Positions 1 to 8,395 of a DNA stretch of 64,000 bases are shown here, one piece after another. The stretch's first letter is position 1; each line of letters begins with the position of its first letter. The stretch spans positions 1-64,000 of the forward strand of contig NZ_BAOS01000028.1 of assembly GCF_002443295.1 (NCBI RefSeq), in the 5' to 3' direction. The stretch comes from Candidatus Scalindua japonica (GTDB taxonomy: Bacteria; Planctomycetota; Brocadiia; Brocadiales; Scalinduaceae). A model generated the notes under the pieces. The model was not told the DNA's origin. It ran no database searches and saw only the letters and a list, made by a program, of their open reading frames with translations. The translations under genes were made by a program, and so were the position numbers.

Positions 1-444
1 GTGCTGGAGATTGTGGACTCTTTAGACAACCTTGAGGGGCGGGTCAGGCATGAGCTTATGCATGTGGCTGACCAGTTAAACGAGAAGTTCCAACATAAAG
101 AAAGTCTTGTTCCACCAGAAGGGACCGGTGCATTCAGAAGGTATAAATACCTGTGGAATGTATATATAGACAGTCGCCTTATAAAGAGCGGTAACCCTTC
201 CTACGATACTCAGGATGCCAGAGAAAAGGAGATAGCTGAGTGCTATCCAGAGCTGAGTGAAGATCTCAGGAAAAAATGTTTTGATTTTCTCTGGGGAATT
301 GAGAGCATTGATTTCGAGCAGATTTCAGCAATGAGTTACGATCTATTTTCAACGTTTGATGAGCTTCGGTCTCTCGCCGAATCGCATGGAGAAAAGCAGG
401 TTACGTTTGAGACAATGGAGGAGCTGAAAAACTACGGAAATTAG
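1..444 (+). CDS. C-terminal part of a putative zinc metallopeptidase-like protein (cut by window edge)
   Basis: The reading frame is open from the first base, so the true start probably lies outside the window. The visible 147 residues begin just before a His-Glu-Leu-Met-His motif (H17, E18, H21 of the visible part), the HExxH pattern that binds catalytic zinc in many metallopeptidases. The remainder is acidic and helical, with no signal peptide or membrane segment in view. I do not recognise the family, and an HExxH motif can occur by chance in a helical protein, so peptidase activity is an inference. It stands alone: a non-coding gap follows, then a gene on the other strand. Confidence 0.55.
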   Translation: MLEIVDSLDNLEGRVRHELMHVADQLNEKFQHKESLVPPEGTGAFRRYKYLWNVYIDSRLIKSGNPSYDTQDAREKEIAECYPELSEDLRKKCFDFLWGIESIDFEQISAMSYDLFSTFDELRSLAESHGEKQVTFETMEELKNYGN

Positions 445-794
445 AAAGCCCCATTTGAAGGGGGAATAGATAGACAGGTAGTATGTTTTTCACTTTATTG
501 CACATGTGAAAATGTATATCTGGTTGGCAAGCTGCTTTGCAAGCTGATAAGCACTATTGACTTAAAACTTTCGTTAACACTATGACGAATGGACTAGAGA
601 GAAACTTTATGCTGTCAATTTTTCAGGCAACTGCAAATTTACTATAAATTTTCTGCAATCAACAGAAAAATTGTTATAATCACCGGCATATCCATTCAGC
701 TACAAAGAATTAGTTGCACAAACAGACCCTTCCAAAAACATTCTAACCCAGATGACGCTGGTTTTTAATGCACAAGTTTAATCAATTTGCAAAT
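445..794. other. Intergenic region, no gene seen
   Basis: About 350 A+T-rich bases lie between two converging genes. A short G/C-rich inverted repeat sits just after the upstream stop codon (cccc...gggg near 450-465) and could end transcription of the first gene. I see no convincing open frame, RNA gene or repeat. Confidence 0.5.
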
Positions 795-1217
795 TTATAG
801 GATTCCCGCATGTTTAAGCGCATCTGCCACCTTCTCATCCTTTATTGCCAACTCTTTCAGCACTCGCTCTATCTTATCTTCCCGCTCCTCAAGCTCTCTG
901 TTTTTTTTTACCGCAGGCGCAAGAGTTGTTCTCCTGTCCCACAGTACAAAGCTGAAAATGGCAAAGATTCCTGCAAGAACCACATATGTAAGATTTCTTA
1001 AATCGGCGATATCGCCCTGAAGCTCACCTCTTAAGTTGGCGATATCCCCTTTAAGCTCACTTCTTAAATCATCAATCCTTTTGTTGATTGCCTTCTGCCA
1101 TTCATCAAGCCTGATCAGCATCTCCCTGTCTTGCCGTATAAAAGACGCGTCACTGGCATACCCGACGCACGAGAAACTTAATATCGACAGCATTGCGATT
1201 AAAATTACTTTCTTCAT
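795..1217 (-). CDS. Small secreted or membrane-anchored coiled-coil protein
   Basis: A 140-residue protein. It starts with a signal peptide (MKKVILIAMLSILSFSCVGYA); a cysteine lies in the hydrophobic core but without a convincing lipobox. A helical stretch follows with repeated Arg-Ile-Asp-Asp-Leu-Arg and Gly-Asp-Ile-Ala-Asp-Leu-Arg heptads (about residues 45-75), typical of a coiled coil. A membrane helix lies near residues 78-95, and the tail is charged and helical. The layout suggests a periplasmic coiled coil anchored in the inner membrane. The function is unknown and no neighbour points to a pathway. A second heptad-repeat protein of similar size lies at 6068-6466. Confidence 0.6.
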   Translation of the reverse strand: MKKVILIAMLSILSFSCVGYASDASFIRQDREMLIRLDEWQKAINKRIDDLRSELKGDIANLRGELQGDIADLRNLTYVVLAGIFAIFSFVLWDRRTTLAPAVKKNRELEEREDKIERVLKELAIKDEKVADALKHAGIL

Positions 1218-1381
1218 CGATTAATAGCACCTTCCAATCTCGGAGTTCCATATTCGTACTTAAAGAATAGTATCAAAGATTTTAATCAATTTGTCAAGAT
1301 GAAAGATTTATGCTTAGTGTTGAGTCTACAAAAAAGCTTTTTTATATGAAAATTGGTGTGGAAATACGAGTCTAAATACAA

Positions 1382-1425
1382 AAACCCAAGCCAAAACGGG
1401 GGAGGAAATGTTTTGACCTGGGTTT
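1382..1425. terminator. Hairpin of unknown role
   Basis: The 16-base arms 1382-1397 and 1410-1425 pair at 14 of 16 positions around a G-rich loop, with A/T runs on both sides. No gene on either strand ends directly next to it. It lies in the gap between the porin and the coiled-coil protein, so it may be a stray terminator or a dispersed palindrome. Nothing else is visible in the 345-base gap except the porin terminator. Confidence 0.35.
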
Positions 1426-1506
1426 CTACACAAACTTTAAAATTTGCGCAGCATAAAAAATACATCATACATCAAAAACTTAGTTCTTGATAATTCTCCG
1501 CCTGTC

Positions 1507-1558
1507 AATTGGTAAAGGTTATTATGGCAGACGGAGATAATAAAAACAGTAACCAATT
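1507..1558 (-). terminator. Likely terminator of the porin gene
   Basis: An interrupted inverted repeat follows the stop codon of the minus-strand porin gene. The outer arms 1507-1513 and 1552-1558 and the inner arms 1519-1525 and 1537-1543 are each perfectly complementary. Its position directly downstream of the porin supports transcript ending or 3' protection. Confidence 0.45.
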
Positions 1559-1562
1559 AACA

Positions 1563-3143
1563 TTAAAATACGTATTCTGTGCCAAAAGCAAGTACGATTT
1601 CATCGTCATTAGTAAATTCGCCATCAGCACCATGTACCAGGCCCATACCGGCTTCCTCTTGAGCGTCTGAAACATTGTACTTGTTATACCTGATTTCAGG
1701 TCTCAGCAGAAGGTTATTCGCAATGGTAATATTATGCGTATATGTTATTGAATACATTGAATGACCAAAGCCCTTTGCGCCGTCATCGTCATCAAAATAT
1801 TCATACCTGAGAGCACCCTGCTGATTATCAGTGAAATCATACATTGCATAGTATACCATCGCCCACCAGTGAGCGCTGCTGCCTGCGCTATTGTCTGCAG
1901 CAAGAGTTGCTGAGCCATCATCAAAACCATTCTCCTTAGCACGACCGTGGTCCCAGTTAAACCCAAGGCTTAACTTATCAACCTGTGGTAATGCATAGGT
2001 CATTACCACATCGTACATAAATACATTTTGACTGGAATTACTGCCATTAAAGCCCCCAGAGCCATCCATAGATGTTTCCGGTCCGTTTATTGCGGCTAGG
2101 GAGATGAAGAAATCGTCATTAGGCTGGTAAGAAAGGTAAGCTCCGTATGACTTTCCCTCATTGTTATCTATATAAGTATCCCATCCATTAACATAGTAAA
2201 GTTTTAATCCCCATTTGTCACTAGGAAGAAATTCAGTTACATCAAAACTTACACCCATGTGTGTAAATGGTATCGCATTATTGTAAACCATACCGTGCGT
2301 ATAATTTGGGTTACCAATGTTTTCTACCAACTCATAGCCAATCCAGGTATACATTTTTCCCATGGTAATTGGAAGTTTCTTTCCAAGTACCGGCGCATTC
2401 CAGGTAATATTTGCTACTGCTAAAGAAAATCTATCGTTTGTACCTGAATCATTAGCACCAGAAACAGAAGCATCAAGAGAGGCATCATGAGAGTGTGCTA
2501 AAGTGGTGCCTGTTCTGCCTGCTGCTGTGCCTCCAAGCGTAGTAGTTGCTGCAGAAGCGGCATCATCATTTCCAGGGCCAAAGAAAGTAATACCTTGTGT
2601 CAATTCGCCCATATATATATGAGCCTGCCAGCCTATCGGGTGTTCGTCGGTTGCTTCCTTGTCAAAAAACATTGCAAAGTTTTGTAGCGAAAATGTGTTG
2701 TCATCATTTTCACCTATGAAGTTTACCTTACGATTTGCATTCCTGTTAGAAACATTTTCACCGGAGTTTCTCAGGTTATACATGAAATTGGTATCGATAA
2801 AACCACCAACGGTTACACCTTTGAACAAACCGCTTAAAATTGCAGAGCCTGCCATTGCCTCATTAACTGCGGAAGAGATATCTTCGCTCATTATTTCAGC
2901 CCTGATTTCGTCTTTGAAATCAGCCGTTATGACATCTCTCAGGCCAATTGTTGCCTCTTGTATATCAGCCTTTGTTTCGCTTTTAAGTTCGGCCATTAAC
3001 TCTTGCTTGAGTTCTGCCTTTAATTCTTCTCTAAGTTCAGCTTTCAGCGCTTCCATATCTATACTCTGCGCAAAAGAGACACTGCCTAACATCAAAACTG
3101 CGAACATTGGCAGCAACAAATAAAATTTGATTTTAGCTATCAT
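1563..3143 (-). CDS. Outer-membrane beta-barrel porin (BBP2/OmpL-like) with N-terminal coiled coil
   Basis: A 526-residue protein with a clear signal peptide ending near AQS. Residues 28-75 form a regular helix rich in Glu, Leu and Lys (EELKAEL-type repeats), and the rest alternates short aromatic strands with Gly/Asp/Asn-rich loops and ends in Tyr-Val-Phe. A terminal aromatic residue is the usual barrel-assembly signal. The segment starting GVTVGGFIDTNFMYN resembles the first strand of porins annotated as OmpL-like or BBP2. The coiled coil may trimerise the pore or reach towards peptidoglycan. It is monocistronic, with an AT-rich 900-base upstream region and a hairpin after the stop. Substrate specificity cannot be read from the sequence. 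Confidence 0.8.
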   Translation of the reverse strand: MIAKIKFYLLLPMFAVLMLGSVSFAQSIDMEALKAELREELKAELKQELMAELKSETKADIQEATIGLRDVITADFKDEIRAEIMSEDISSAVNEAMAGSAILSGLFKGVTVGGFIDTNFMYNLRNSGENVSNRNANRKVNFIGENDDNTFSLQNFAMFFDKEATDEHPIGWQAHIYMGELTQGITFFGPGNDDAASAATTTLGGTAAGRTGTTLAHSHDASLDASVSGANDSGTNDRFSLAVANITWNAPVLGKKLPITMGKMYTWIGYELVENIGNPNYTHGMVYNNAIPFTHMGVSFDVTEFLPSDKWGLKLYYVNGWDTYIDNNEGKSYGAYLSYQPNDDFFISLAAINGPETSMDGSGGFNGSNSSQNVFMYDVVMTYALPQVDKLSLGFNWDHGRAKENGFDDGSATLAADNSAGSSAHWWAMVYYAMYDFTDNQQGALRYEYFDDDDGAKGFGHSMYSITYTHNITIANNLLLRPEIRYNKYNVSDAQEEAGMGLVHGADGEFTNDDEIVLAFGTEYVF

Positions 3144-4056
3144 TCATTTACCTCCCCATAACATAATAAAAAATTAAAATTCTATAATTTTCCAGCATGC
3201 ATAAACGGACGCTACACACCAGAAAATACACATACATATAAAGGCTTTAAATACTTTCAATATACTAAAACGGCTGATATCGTCTGACGCAAACTGGCTA
3301 ATATCAACTGCAATCATACCTAACTACTGCGTACAATGGTCGTTATTTAATCAAAATAAAAAGTAAAGTCAAGAAAAAAATCATGCCACCGGCAAGTCCT
3401 ATCAGGCTTCCGGAGGGGAAAACATGGACAATTAAATGATTAGTATTATAATATGCTGAATCAATTTAACGTTGCCGATGGCCATGAATTACAAGACATT
3501 TTTAATTTGCAAAGCAGCCCATTTTAAGTCACGAGTAGTAAGAATAAGCGCAATAATAGTGCCAAAGCATGTATGTTTTCAATAAAGAAATATTTCAAGT
3601 ATTGTAATTAGCAACTCTTAATTCTTTAAACGAGGTCATTGTACCCGAAAAAGGTCCTTATTATCTAGGGCTTCCGACTTGGTCGTCCATACAATAGATA
3701 GCCAGAGTTTCCGTACAAATATTTATTATACTTTTTTTCTGTTTTAAAACAAAAACAAACTGTATATGGGTAAATAAATTGTCAAATATGCGCCAGTTAT
3801 AATTAAAATTAGTATACTATTCGAATCATCCAAATATTATTTCTGTATATATAAATTTATTAAGTGATTGAATAAATAAGGATTATGACATGGTGTATAT
3901 ATCATGAACCCTTTAAACTGCTTTCTCTTTTTCTGAAGTGTCAGATTTTTGATGAAAAGCCAATAAAATAAAAACCGTCAAACTTCAGCCTATATATTAT
4001 ATTAATTATAGATTTATCATAAAATTGTTTGTTCAAAGGGTATATAATCCATTATT
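3144..4056. other. Long AT-rich intergenic region, no gene seen
   Basis: About 900 bases separate the divergently transcribed porin and endonuclease V genes. The region is very A+T-rich with long A and T runs, and no frame on either strand has protein-like composition. It probably holds the promoters of both genes. I could not identify a defined operator or RNA gene. Confidence 0.5.
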
Positions 4057-4779
4057 ATGAAATATCAGAAACTTCATCCATGGAACGTAGACTATAAAAG
4101 GGCAGCCGAGATCCAGGGGAGATTAGAGAAGAGCATTGTTTTAATATGTGCGGCAAAAAACTTTAAAATTATTGCCGGGGCAGATGTTTCTTATTTACCC
4201 ACACGCACCATCCGGGAAGGTAAACGCAGTTCGACAGGTACGAAGAAGGGTAAAATGTTTTATGCGAGCGTAATGGTGTTTGAGTTAAAAACAATGGAAA
4301 GAGTTGAGGCAGTTACGGCAAGCGGCATAGTTGATTTTCCTTATATCCCCGGCTTACTGAGCTTTCGGGAGTCGCCAATTTTACTGAAAGCATTTGCAAA
4401 GATTAAATCAAACCCTGATGTGATTATATTAGACGCACAAGGCATCGCGCACCCTCGTGGAATCGGTTTGGCATCTCATATTGGGTTGCTGTTAGATAAA
4501 CCAACAATCGGATGCGCAAAAACCAGGCTGATAGGTGATTATAATGAAGTGGGTGAAGAGATGGGTTGTTATTCCCCTCTTACCGTGCAGGATAAAGTTG
4601 TGGGTGCGGTGCTCAGAACGAGAAAAAACGTTAAGCCGGTTTTCGTATCTCCAGGCCACAAAATCGATTTAAAAACGTCCATTGGTCTTATTTTGAAGAG
4701 CTGTCGTGGGTGCCGACTTCCAGAGCCGATAAGACAGGCACACAACCTGGTTAAGAAAACAGCAACCGGCAAGGAGTAA
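4057..4779 (+). CDS. nfi: Endonuclease V (deoxyinosine 3' endonuclease)
   Basis: A 240-residue protein of normal length for the Nfi family, which nicks DNA one base 3' of deaminated adenine (inosine) to start repair. Family signatures are visible: the first metal-binding aspartate in GADVSY, the YIPGLLSFRE block, the second aspartate and the GIAHPRGIGLASHIG block, and the late CAKTRL segment. The usual Asp-Gly before GIAHPR is Asp-Ala-Gln here, a mild variant. An insert rich in Lys, Arg and Thr lies around residues 50-65, between the first two blocks. It is a single gene with no operon partner. Confidence 0.9.
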   Translation: MKYQKLHPWNVDYKRAAEIQGRLEKSIVLICAAKNFKIIAGADVSYLPTRTIREGKRSSTGTKKGKMFYASVMVFELKTMERVEAVTASGIVDFPYIPGLLSFRESPILLKAFAKIKSNPDVIILDAQGIAHPRGIGLASHIGLLLDKPTIGCAKTRLIGDYNEVGEEMGCYSPLTVQDKVVGAVLRTRKNVKPVFVSPGHKIDLKTSIGLILKSCRGCRLPEPIRQAHNLVKKTATGKE

Positions 4780-4815
4780 AAGTGTTTTGTAAAGTGTCAT
4801 ATTAAGGAAAGCGCG

Positions 4816-5181
4816 TTAGCTACCAGAATCTTTTTCTCTCCTGGCATCTTTTTGAACTTGAGCACAGTTTTTATCTTTTTCTTTCTTGATTTTCTCTGCA
4901 ACCTGAGCAACAAATTCAGGGTTTCCCTCAGCAGCAGCTTTCTTCTTCGCATCTTCCTTCATCTTTTTTACATCAAATATGTCACCCAGGCACTCTTCGG
5001 CTGCGCTACACCATACCACACAAGTAGGGGCTTTGTCTTTAAATACAGTTTCCCCGCATGTACAGTCTGCTTTCTCCTCGTCACTCCAGATCTCAATCAT
5101 GCTGCCACATTTAGGGCACTTTCTTTCAAGTGGCTCGGGCACCATGGTCTTCATACTACCGGGACATCTGACTTTTGCCAT
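4816..5181 (-). CDS. Small cysteine-rich zinc-ribbon protein
   Basis: The chosen start (MAKVRCPGS, 121 residues) has AGGTGG about nine bases upstream; the open frame extends four codons further to a GTG. The N-terminal half carries CPKCGS, then CTCGE, then a Cys-containing VVWCSAAEECLGD segment, so at least one zinc ribbon or rubredoxin-like knuckle is likely. The C-terminal half is a highly charged Lys/Glu helix. Similar small proteins occur in anaerobes without assigned function, and I cannot name a role. It faces endonuclease V tail to tail. Confidence 0.65.
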   Translation of the reverse strand: MAKVRCPGSMKTMVPEPLERKCPKCGSMIEIWSDEEKADCTCGETVFKDKAPTCVVWCSAAEECLGDIFDVKKMKEDAKKKAAAEGNPEFVAQVAEKIKKEKDKNCAQVQKDARREKDSGS

Positions 5182-5373
5182 TTCAGCTACCACCTATTCC
5201 TAATAATTACAAATATTCAATGTATTTATACTATATGAAATACGATATACCGTCAAGTAGTTTTTACGGTTGTGCCTGTTTATTTAAGAATTGACAGCTA
5301 AAGAAATATGTGCGAAAAATGATCTATAATTCTAATAGTTCAGTATACTGGAAATTAAGCAGAAAGGTATTTT

Positions 5374-6057
5374 ATGGATATCACGAAAAGGGCATTAGGG
5401 CGGAATAAAATAAGAGAGATTGACCGAAAAGCAATAGATGAATATGAAATCCCCGGAATTATATTAATGGAAAACGCGGGCAGGAATGTTGCGGAAGAGG
5501 TTTTAAAGATGCTGTCCGGGATAGATAAAGCCAGGGTGGCTATATTTTGTGGAAAAGGAAATAATGGTGGTGACGGTTTTGTTATTGCTCGCCATCTTTA
5601 TAATAAAGGAGTGAATGTCTCTGTCTTTTTAACAACTGAGATATCTCGTGTTCTTTCTGAAGGTGACGCCTCAACAAATCTGAAGATTCTGCTGAATATG
5701 AATTTTAAAATACGAGAGCTAAAGGAAGAGCATATTGAGGAAGTTGTAAAAACGCTTCACGATTATAATATAATTGTTGACGCAATCTTCGGGACGGGTT
5801 TAAGCGGTGAAGTAAGAGAGCCTGTAAGGACCCTGATAGAGAAAATTAATGAAACCGATATTCCTGTTGTCTCTGTTGATATACCTTCCGGTTTGGGTTG
5901 TGATGATGGTGTTGTGCTTGGGGTTGCAGTGAAAGCCGCAAAAACAGTCACATTCGTTGCTCCGAAAACCGGCTTTTTTCAAGGACAAGGTAAAGAATAT
6001 ACCGGAGAACTGATAGTGTCAGATATAAGTGTACCTAAGGAGTTGACTGTATCTTGA
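5374..6057 (+). CDS. nnrE: NAD(P)H-hydrate epimerase (YjeF N-terminal domain)
   Basis: The protein epimerises the R and S forms of damaged, hydrated NAD(P)H so that the partner dehydratase NnrD can restore the cofactor. Its 227 residues correspond to the N-terminal YjeF domain alone. The signature GKGNNGGDGFV, the ENAGRN segment near residue 37 and the Asp-Ile-Pro-Ser-Gly-Leu motif of the Rossmann-like fold are all present. The C-terminal kinase-like dehydratase domain, fused in many bacteria, is absent, so NnrD must lie elsewhere. A GAAAGG ribosome site precedes the ATG. It converges with the coiled-coil gene that follows. Confidence 0.88.
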   Translation: MDITKRALGRNKIREIDRKAIDEYEIPGIILMENAGRNVAEEVLKMLSGIDKARVAIFCGKGNNGGDGFVIARHLYNKGVNVSVFLTTEISRVLSEGDASTNLKILLNMNFKIRELKEEHIEEVVKTLHDYNIIVDAIFGTGLSGEVREPVRTLIEKINETDIPVVSVDIPSGLGCDDGVVLGVAVKAAKTVTFVAPKTGFFQGQGKEYTGELIVSDISVPKELTVS

Positions 6058-6067
6058 TATTCTGGTT

Positions 6068-6466
6068 CTACCGCTTTAACAATACCCGTTCTTCAAGCAC
6101 TTCCATTCGGTGGAGTATATCTGCCGTTACGGAATCCTCTCGCTTCAAACGTTCCATTTCTTTTTTGATTTCTCCTATTTCTATGTAAACAAAATCTAAC
6201 CTTTTATTTGTATCGTCAATTCGTTGATTTATCCCATTAACGCTTTTGTTTGTATCGTCAATTCGTTGATTAATTGCATCAATTCTTTTGTTTATTTCGT
6301 CAATCCGCCTGCTATTACTAAGAACATTTTCATTGATCATCACCATCTGTTTTTCCAGAGCTTCTTGACGGATGCGGATCTCGTTTATCCCTTCCTGCAG
6401 TTTACTGAGTTCGGGTAAAATCAGAGTTTTGATACTATTTATAATGTTCTCTTTTATATCAGACAT
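6068..6466 (-). CDS. Coiled-coil protein with heptad repeats
   Basis: The preferred start is MSDIKEN (132 residues); four extra codons are open upstream. The centre (about residues 45-95) repeats the seven-residue unit Arg-Ile-Asp-x-Ile/Thr-Asn-Lys/Gln at least six times, a strong coiled-coil signature. The DNA repeats too: a block of about 23 bases recurs at 6207 and 6247. There is no signal peptide or membrane helix. It lies just downstream of the ubiquitin-like sulfur-carrier gene on the same strand (25-base gap), so it may belong to that SAM-controlled transcript. Function unknown. Confidence 0.6.
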   Translation of the reverse strand: MSDIKENIINSIKTLILPELSKLQEGINEIRIRQEALEKQMVMINENVLSNSRRIDEINKRIDAINQRIDDTNKSVNGINQRIDDTNKRLDFVYIEIGEIKKEMERLKREDSVTADILHRMEVLEERVLLKR

Positions 6467-6491
6467 ATGTACTCTCAAAAATATATTACTA

Positions 6492-6782
6492 TTAGCTGGC
6501 GGCTATGCGTCCTCCTGCTATTGCCGGTACAATTGAAATCTGATCTCCATCATTGACCGGAGTCTCCTGGTTATCTTTAAACCTTATATCTTCATCATTA
6601 AGGTAGAAATTAATAAACCTTCTGATCTGTCCGTTTTCATCACAGAGACGCTCCTTAAATCCTTTGTGATTAGATTCAAGATTATCAATCACTTCTTTGA
6701 TAGAGTTACCCTCTACAGTAACTTCTTCTGATCCGTTTGTTAACGACCTTAATGGTGTTGGAATTCTTACTTTAACCGGCAT
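6492..6782 (-). CDS. MoaD/ThiS-family ubiquitin-like sulfur carrier with a tail beyond Gly-Gly
   Basis: A 96-residue beta-grasp protein with the MoaD/ThiS layout: an N-terminal strand (VKVRIPTPLRSLTNG), a helix in the middle and a C-terminal VPAIAGG. Carriers of this family are adenylated at the terminal glycine and converted to a thiocarboxylate that donates sulfur. Here five residues (RIAAS) follow Gly-Gly, so the protein needs trimming before it can be charged, as is known for carriers processed by JAMM-type proteases. An AGAGG site precedes the ATG. It lies 111 bases downstream of the threonine-synthase-like gene and probably shares its SAM riboswitch. That context favours methionine or cysteine sulfur transfer over molybdopterin synthesis. 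Confidence 0.82.
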   Translation of the reverse strand: MPVKVRIPTPLRSLTNGSEEVTVEGNSIKEVIDNLESNHKGFKERLCDENGQIRRFINFYLNDEDIRFKDNQETPVNDGDQISIVPAIAGGRIAAS

Positions 6783-6893
6783 GACGATACCTCTTTCTTT
6801 TTAATGATATAAGTTATCTTTGGAATATTACCTTTTTTTCTTGCTAAACTCAGCGCTGCATTTTATTCAATCGCATGTGTATTGTCAAAACGT

Positions 6894-8138
6894 TTAAGCA
6901 GTACAAACTTCTCTTTTTTCCATAAAAGCGTTAAAACTCTCTATATTTGCGTCAATTACACACGGTTTTTCTACTTTATCCATTACCGCTTCCAACGTTT
7001 TCAGACCATTTCCGGTGATACAGATCACGATAGACTCATCTCGCGGTAATCTACCCTGATCTATAAGTTTTTTTGTTACAGCTACAGTTACGCCTCCCGC
7101 AGTCTCAGTAAAAATACCCTCAGTTGATGCCAGGAGCTTTATCCCCTCAACCAGCTCATCATCAGAAACATCTTCTGCATATCCGCCACTCTCATTGATA
7201 GCCTTTACAGAGTAATACCCGTCAGCCGGATTTCCAATTGCGATAGAATGGGCAATCGTATCCGGTATAACGGGAGCGATCACATCACTGCCTTTCTTTA
7301 CAGCAGTAGAAATCGGTGAAGAACCGGAAGCCTGAGCGCCATAGAGTGATGTATTGGATTTATCGATTAATCCCAATTCTGTCATTTCCTTTACCGCTTT
7401 GCCTATTTTAATTACCAGAGAGCCGCCTGCCATAGGCACAACTACATGCTTAGGGGCCTTCCAGCCAAGCTGCTCTATGATTTCATAACCGTAAGTTTTG
7501 GAACCTTCCGCATAATACGGACGGATATTGATGTTTGCAAAAGCCCAACCATATTTATCCGCAATTTCTGAACACATCCTGTTAACACCATCATAATTAC
7601 CGTCTATACCTATGACGTTTGTTCCATAAATCGATGTGCCTATAACCTTTCCCTGTTCCAAATTTGCGGGCATAAAGATATAGCTTTCAAGATTACCCTG
7701 CACTGCCTGTGCGGCAACTGAGTTTCCAAGATTACCGGTTGTGGCGCATGCAACGGTCTTAAAGCCGAGTTCTTTCGCCTTGGAAAGAGCTGCTGAAACC
7801 ACTCTGTCTTTAAAAGAGAATGTGGGGAAATTTACTGAATCGTTTTTTACATATAGCTCCTCTACGCCAAGTTTTTTTGCCAGATTATCAGCCTTGACCA
7901 ATGGAGTGTATCCAACCTGGGCCCCCACAGTAGGCTCACCATCAAGAGGTAAAAGTTCCTTATACCTCCACATGGTTTTCCCTCGTGATTCAATTTTTTC
8001 TCTACTTATTACTTTTTTAATTTCTTCATATTTGTAATCAACTTCCAACGGGCCGAAGCAGAAACTGCAAACATGAAGAGCCTCTTTAGGGTAATCTTTT
8101 CCGCATTCTCTACATTTAAGACCTTTAACAAAACTCAT
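6894..8138 (-). CDS. thrC: Threonine synthase-like PLP enzyme with N-terminal zinc ribbon
   Basis: A fold-type II PLP enzyme of 414 residues, annotated by family as threonine synthase (O-phosphohomoserine to threonine). The PLP lysine lies in SFKDRVVSA; the phosphate-binding loop resembles TTGNLGNSVAAQA, and GITGNGLK-like glycines occur near the C terminus. The N terminus carries CRECG...CSFCFGPLE, a four-cysteine ribbon found in one ThrC subfamily. The start MSFVKG has GGAG six bases upstream; an earlier ATG abuts that site and is unlikely. Transcription is under a SAM-I riboswitch and a sulfur-carrier gene follows. That is unusual for threonine synthesis and suggests a role in homocysteine or cysteine formation. 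Enzyme specificity is an inference. Confidence 0.8.
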   Translation of the reverse strand: MSFVKGLKCRECGKDYPKEALHVCSFCFGPLEVDYKYEEIKKVISREKIESRGKTMWRYKELLPLDGEPTVGAQVGYTPLVKADNLAKKLGVEELYVKNDSVNFPTFSFKDRVVSAALSKAKELGFKTVACATTGNLGNSVAAQAVQGNLESYIFMPANLEQGKVIGTSIYGTNVIGIDGNYDGVNRMCSEIADKYGWAFANINIRPYYAEGSKTYGYEIIEQLGWKAPKHVVVPMAGGSLVIKIGKAVKEMTELGLIDKSNTSLYGAQASGSSPISTAVKKGSDVIAPVIPDTIAHSIAIGNPADGYYSVKAINESGGYAEDVSDDELVEGIKLLASTEGIFTETAGGVTVAVTKKLIDQGRLPRDESIVICITGNGLKTLEAVMDKVEKPCVIDANIESFNAFMEKREVCTA

Positions 8139-8160
8139 ATTCATCTCCAGACATTAATAA

Positions 8161-8195
8161 AAAAGCCTCTTCTTAATCACAAGATAAGAAGAGGC
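8161..8195 (-). terminator. Riboswitch expression-platform terminator
   Basis: A perfect 11-base stem (8165-8175 with 8185-8195, nine-base loop), followed on the minus strand by a run of T. It stands between the SAM-I aptamer and the start of the thrC-like gene. The 5' arm resembles the TAAGATAAG bases next to the aptamer P1 stem, so an alternative antiterminator pairing is plausible. High SAM should favour this terminator. Confidence 0.85.
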
Positions 8196-8206
8196 TCTGC
8201 GACATT

Positions 8207-8316
8207 CTTATCTTATCTTCCCCTAACAGGTAGGAGTTAGCACCGACATCCCGGCATGCTGCCAGGATCGGTTGCTGTGGTTTCTCAGGGCCAGTCCCTC
8301 CACCACTCTTGATAAG
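8207..8316 (-). promoter_or_regulatory. SAM-I (S-box) riboswitch aptamer
   Basis: Read on the minus strand, the leader has the S-box core in order: a CTTATCAAGAG P1/P2 start, GGTGGAGGGACTGGCCC, a GAAACC-type block, CAGCAACC, a P3 hairpin around the GCATGC region, and a closing GATAAG that pairs with the first bases as P1. This is the conserved architecture of the SAM-I family (Rfam RF00162). It lies directly upstream of the terminator and the thrC-like gene, so S-adenosylmethionine should repress this transcript. An apparent 64-codon frame through it is not a gene. Confidence 0.93.
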
Positions 8317-8395
8317 CTCCAATTTTCGTTTAAGTATTTTAGTGAAATTCCAGTTTAAAGTCAACAATATTATGTAACACTTGGCTAATTGCCAA

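Noticed and set aside
6207-6269. Short repeated DNA blocks that could suggest a CRISPR or satellite
   Set aside because: They are the coding repeats of a heptad coiled coil, in frame with the 6068-6466 gene.
8173-8367. 64-codon minus-strand open frame
   Set aside because: It lies wholly inside the SAM-I riboswitch and terminator; the base pairing explains the sequence.
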